Part shown: positions 62,635 through 64,000 of the stretch, one piece after another
How the letters are laid out: each line of letters starts with the position of its first letter
Numbering within the stretch: position 1 is the first letter of the stretch
Origin: CAYUYV01 sp964522525
GTDB lineage: Bacteria; Pseudomonadota; Alphaproteobacteria; JAJFIK01
Assembly (NCBI GenBank): GCA_964522525.1
Contig: CAZFWG010000005.1
Location: 1 to 64,000, forward strand
Reading direction: 5' to 3'
DNA length: 64,000 bases
The notes under the pieces: generated by a model
What the model was told of the DNA's origin: nothing
Databases searched by the model: none
The model's input: the letters and a program-made list of their open reading frames with translations, nothing else
Program-made: the position numbers and the translations under genes

Positions 62635-63861
62635 TCAATCGATCACGGCGTCGGCATCGCCCATGTCATGCCGTGCCCATCTCAGAACGGCATCCGTATC
62701 CTGGCCCAAATGGGGCGGCGCCCGCCGATAGGAAACGGGGGTGCGAGAGAGCTTGAGCGGATTGCCGATCAATCGAACGACGCCATTCTCGGCGCCCTCA
62801 CAGGGCATTTCGACAACCATGGCCCGGGCCTTGGCCTGGTCCGAGGAGAAAACCTGATCGAGGGTATGGACCGGCCCCACCGGAACACCGACGGCCTCGA
62901 GCCCCTGAATGACATCCGCCATGGACCGTGCCGCAAGCAATGGGGAAAGCGTGGCCAGCAACGCCTCCCGGTTGTCGAGGCGGGCCGGATTGGTTGCATA
63001 GGCCGGGGCCTCCGCAAGCCCGGGCACGTCGAGAAAAGCACAAAACCGACGGAACTGTTCATCATTGCCGACGGCAACGATGACATGGCCGTCGGCAACC
63101 TCGAAAACCTGATAGGGCACGATGTTGGGATGGCCATTGCCGCGACGCACCGGACGGTCTTCCGTCGTCAGATAACTGACGCCCTCATTGATGAGCCAGG
63201 CCATCTGCGCATCGACAAGGGCGAGGTCGATATGCTGCCCCTCACCCGTGCGCTCCCGGTGATGGAGCGCCGCCAGAATACCCACAGCGGCATACATCCC
63301 GCACATGACATCGGCGATCCCGACCCCGACCTTCATGGGCTCCCCGTCGGGCGCGCCGGTCAAGGACATGACCCCGCCATAGCCTTGCGCCATCAGGTCA
63401 TAGCCCGGCTTGGCCGCATTAGGACCAGTCTGTCCGAACCCGGAAATGGAGCAGTAGATCAGTTCGGGGCGATCGCCGCGCAGGGAGGCATGGTCGAGAC
63501 CAAAGCGCTTCAGGCCGCCGGGCTTGAAATTCTCGATCACGACATCGGCGCGCCGGGCCAATGCACGGATGATCTTCTGCCCGTCCGCAGTTGCAAGATC
63601 GACAGCGGCCGACTGCTTGTTGCGGTTGGCGGACATGAAATAGGCGGAAAGATCCGTGCGCGTCCCCTCCCGATCGATCACGAAAGGCGGCCCCCATTGG
63701 CGCGTGTCGTCACCGCCGGATTTGGGGTTCTCGATTTTGATGATATGCGCGCCCAGGTCGCCGAGGAGCTGAGTGCAGGTCGGCCCCGCCAATATGCGGG
63801 AAAGATCGAGCACCGTGATGCCGTTTAAGGCGCCGGGGCGCCGTTCAGAATCGTCCGTCAT
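62635..63861 (-). CDS. CaiB/BaiF family (class III) CoA-transferase
   Basis: A 408-residue class III CoA-transferase moving CoA between carboxylic acids. The N-terminal Rossmann-like block is VLDLSRILAGPTCTQLLGDLG; YFMSANRNKQS precedes DVVIENFKPGGLKRFG. The Asp in GVGIADVMCGMYAAVGILAA aligns with the catalytic aspartate that forms the acyl anhydride in formyl-CoA transferase. Substrate is not readable: the family covers oxalate, carnitine, succinate, aromatic acids and more. Its ATG lies 17 bp inside the preceding gene for a thiamine-diphosphate enzyme, so the two are cotranscribed and may be coupled. Confidence 0.94.
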   Translation of the reverse strand: MTDDSERRPGALNGITVLDLSRILAGPTCTQLLGDLGAHIIKIENPKSGGDDTRQWGPPFVIDREGTRTDLSAYFMSANRNKQSAAVDLATADGQKIIRALARRADVVIENFKPGGLKRFGLDHASLRGDRPELIYCSISGFGQTGPNAAKPGYDLMAQGYGGVMSLTGAPDGEPMKVGVGIADVMCGMYAAVGILAALHHRERTGEGQHIDLALVDAQMAWLINEGVSYLTTEDRPVRRGNGHPNIVPYQVFEVADGHVIVAVGNDEQFRRFCAFLDVPGLAEAPAYATNPARLDNREALLATLSPLLAARSMADVIQGLEAVGVPVGPVHTLDQVFSSDQAKARAMVVEMPCEGAENGVVRLIGNPLKLSRTPVSYRRAPPHLGQDTDAVLRWARHDMGDADAVID

Positions 63862-64000
63862 AAGCCTGCCTATCGATCAGGGCGCCGATGACCGTGAATG
63901 TCTCGGCCTTCAGCGCATCAGTAAGAGCCATGCGAAGCGCGGTCCGATCGCTTACGGTCACGCCGATGCCGCCAAAGGCGCGCCCGATGGCCGCGAAATC
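63845..64000 (-). CDS. Thiamine-diphosphate-dependent enzyme, C-terminus only
   Basis: The last 51 residues of a protein whose gene continues beyond the window. DFAAIGRAFGGIGVTVSD, then ALTDALKAETFTVIGALID matches the C-terminal end of the TPP-binding domain in acetolactate synthase, oxalyl-CoA decarboxylase and 2-hydroxyacyl-CoA lyase-type enzymes. Overlap with a class III CoA-transferase makes an acyl-CoA lyase or decarboxylase more likely than acetolactate synthase (inference). The 5' part and its motifs cannot be checked here. Confidence 0.75.
   Translation of the reverse strand, partial: DFAAIGRAFGGIGVTVSDRTALRMALTDALKAETFTVIGALIDRQAYDGRF

Noticed and set aside
1..64000. tRNA or rRNA genes, CRISPR arrays, insertion sequences, prophage or integrase genes
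   Set aside because: I looked for cloverleaf patterns, regularly spaced repeats, transposase motifs and terminal repeats and found none that I could support by eye.

Overview
The window is GC-rich, gene-dense DNA from a Gram-negative bacterium. The gene content (a Zur-type Fur regulator facing a CobW/DUF1826/MerC operon, RND pumps, Tat-exported enzymes, paired acyl-CoA dehydrogenases, OpgC) fits an alphaproteobacterium, possibly marine or environmental. I cannot name a genus. I saw no rRNA, tRNA, CRISPR array, insertion sequence, phage gene or plasmid replication gene, so this looks like ordinary chromosome rich in catabolic and export functions.

Layout. 1-3300: two coupled acyl-CoA dehydrogenases (the first cut by the window edge) and a nitronate-monooxygenase-type flavoprotein. 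3366-8684 (minus): membrane-anchored haloalkane-dehalogenase-like hydrolase, membrane-anchored DJ-1/PfpI protein, sulfatase and a tandem DsbA-fold protein. 9043-17036: TetR regulator, exported formylglycine-generating enzyme with both catalytic cysteines, EF-hand protein, lipoprotein lipase, divergent second sulfatase and a BglX-type beta-glucosidase. The formylglycine enzyme can be expected to activate the sulfatases on either side of it. 17110-22403: TetR repressor facing an RND adaptor/permease pair across a 21-bp palindrome that overlaps a predicted -10 box. 23252-29289: exported M24 metallopeptidase, DUF1801 protein, DUF1800/DUF1501 pair and a class V aminotransferase-like protein.

29366-32277: zinc-homeostasis locus with Zur divergent from a coupled CobW-DUF1826-MerC operon. 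32680-39533: exported DsrE protein, HxlR-type regulator and a complete tripartite RND pump. 40144-41888: LytS/LytTR two-component pair. 42537-45122: KefF-like oxidoreductase and Kef-type antiporter with a histidine-rich loop. 45220-51730 (minus): amidohydrolase, alginate-export-type porin, Tat-exported plant-type polyphenol oxidase, exported YcaC-like hydrolase and pirin, with a divergent LysR regulator. 52829-55743: GST, crotonase and Baeyer-Villiger-type monooxygenase. 56213-59773: YdcH/DUF465 protein, PGM1-type ATP-grasp ligase and an exported D-amino-acid-oxidase homologue whose motifs are in circularly permuted order. 59810-64000: OpgC, TTC38-like TPR protein, CaiB/BaiF CoA-transferase and the C-terminus of a thiamine-diphosphate enzyme.

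The observations I rate highest are the permuted oxidase, the H-x-D...H...R motif in the zinc-regulated DUF1826 protein, the exported formylglycine enzyme beside its sulfatases, the plant-type polyphenol oxidase locus, and several precise inverted repeats in divergent promoters.
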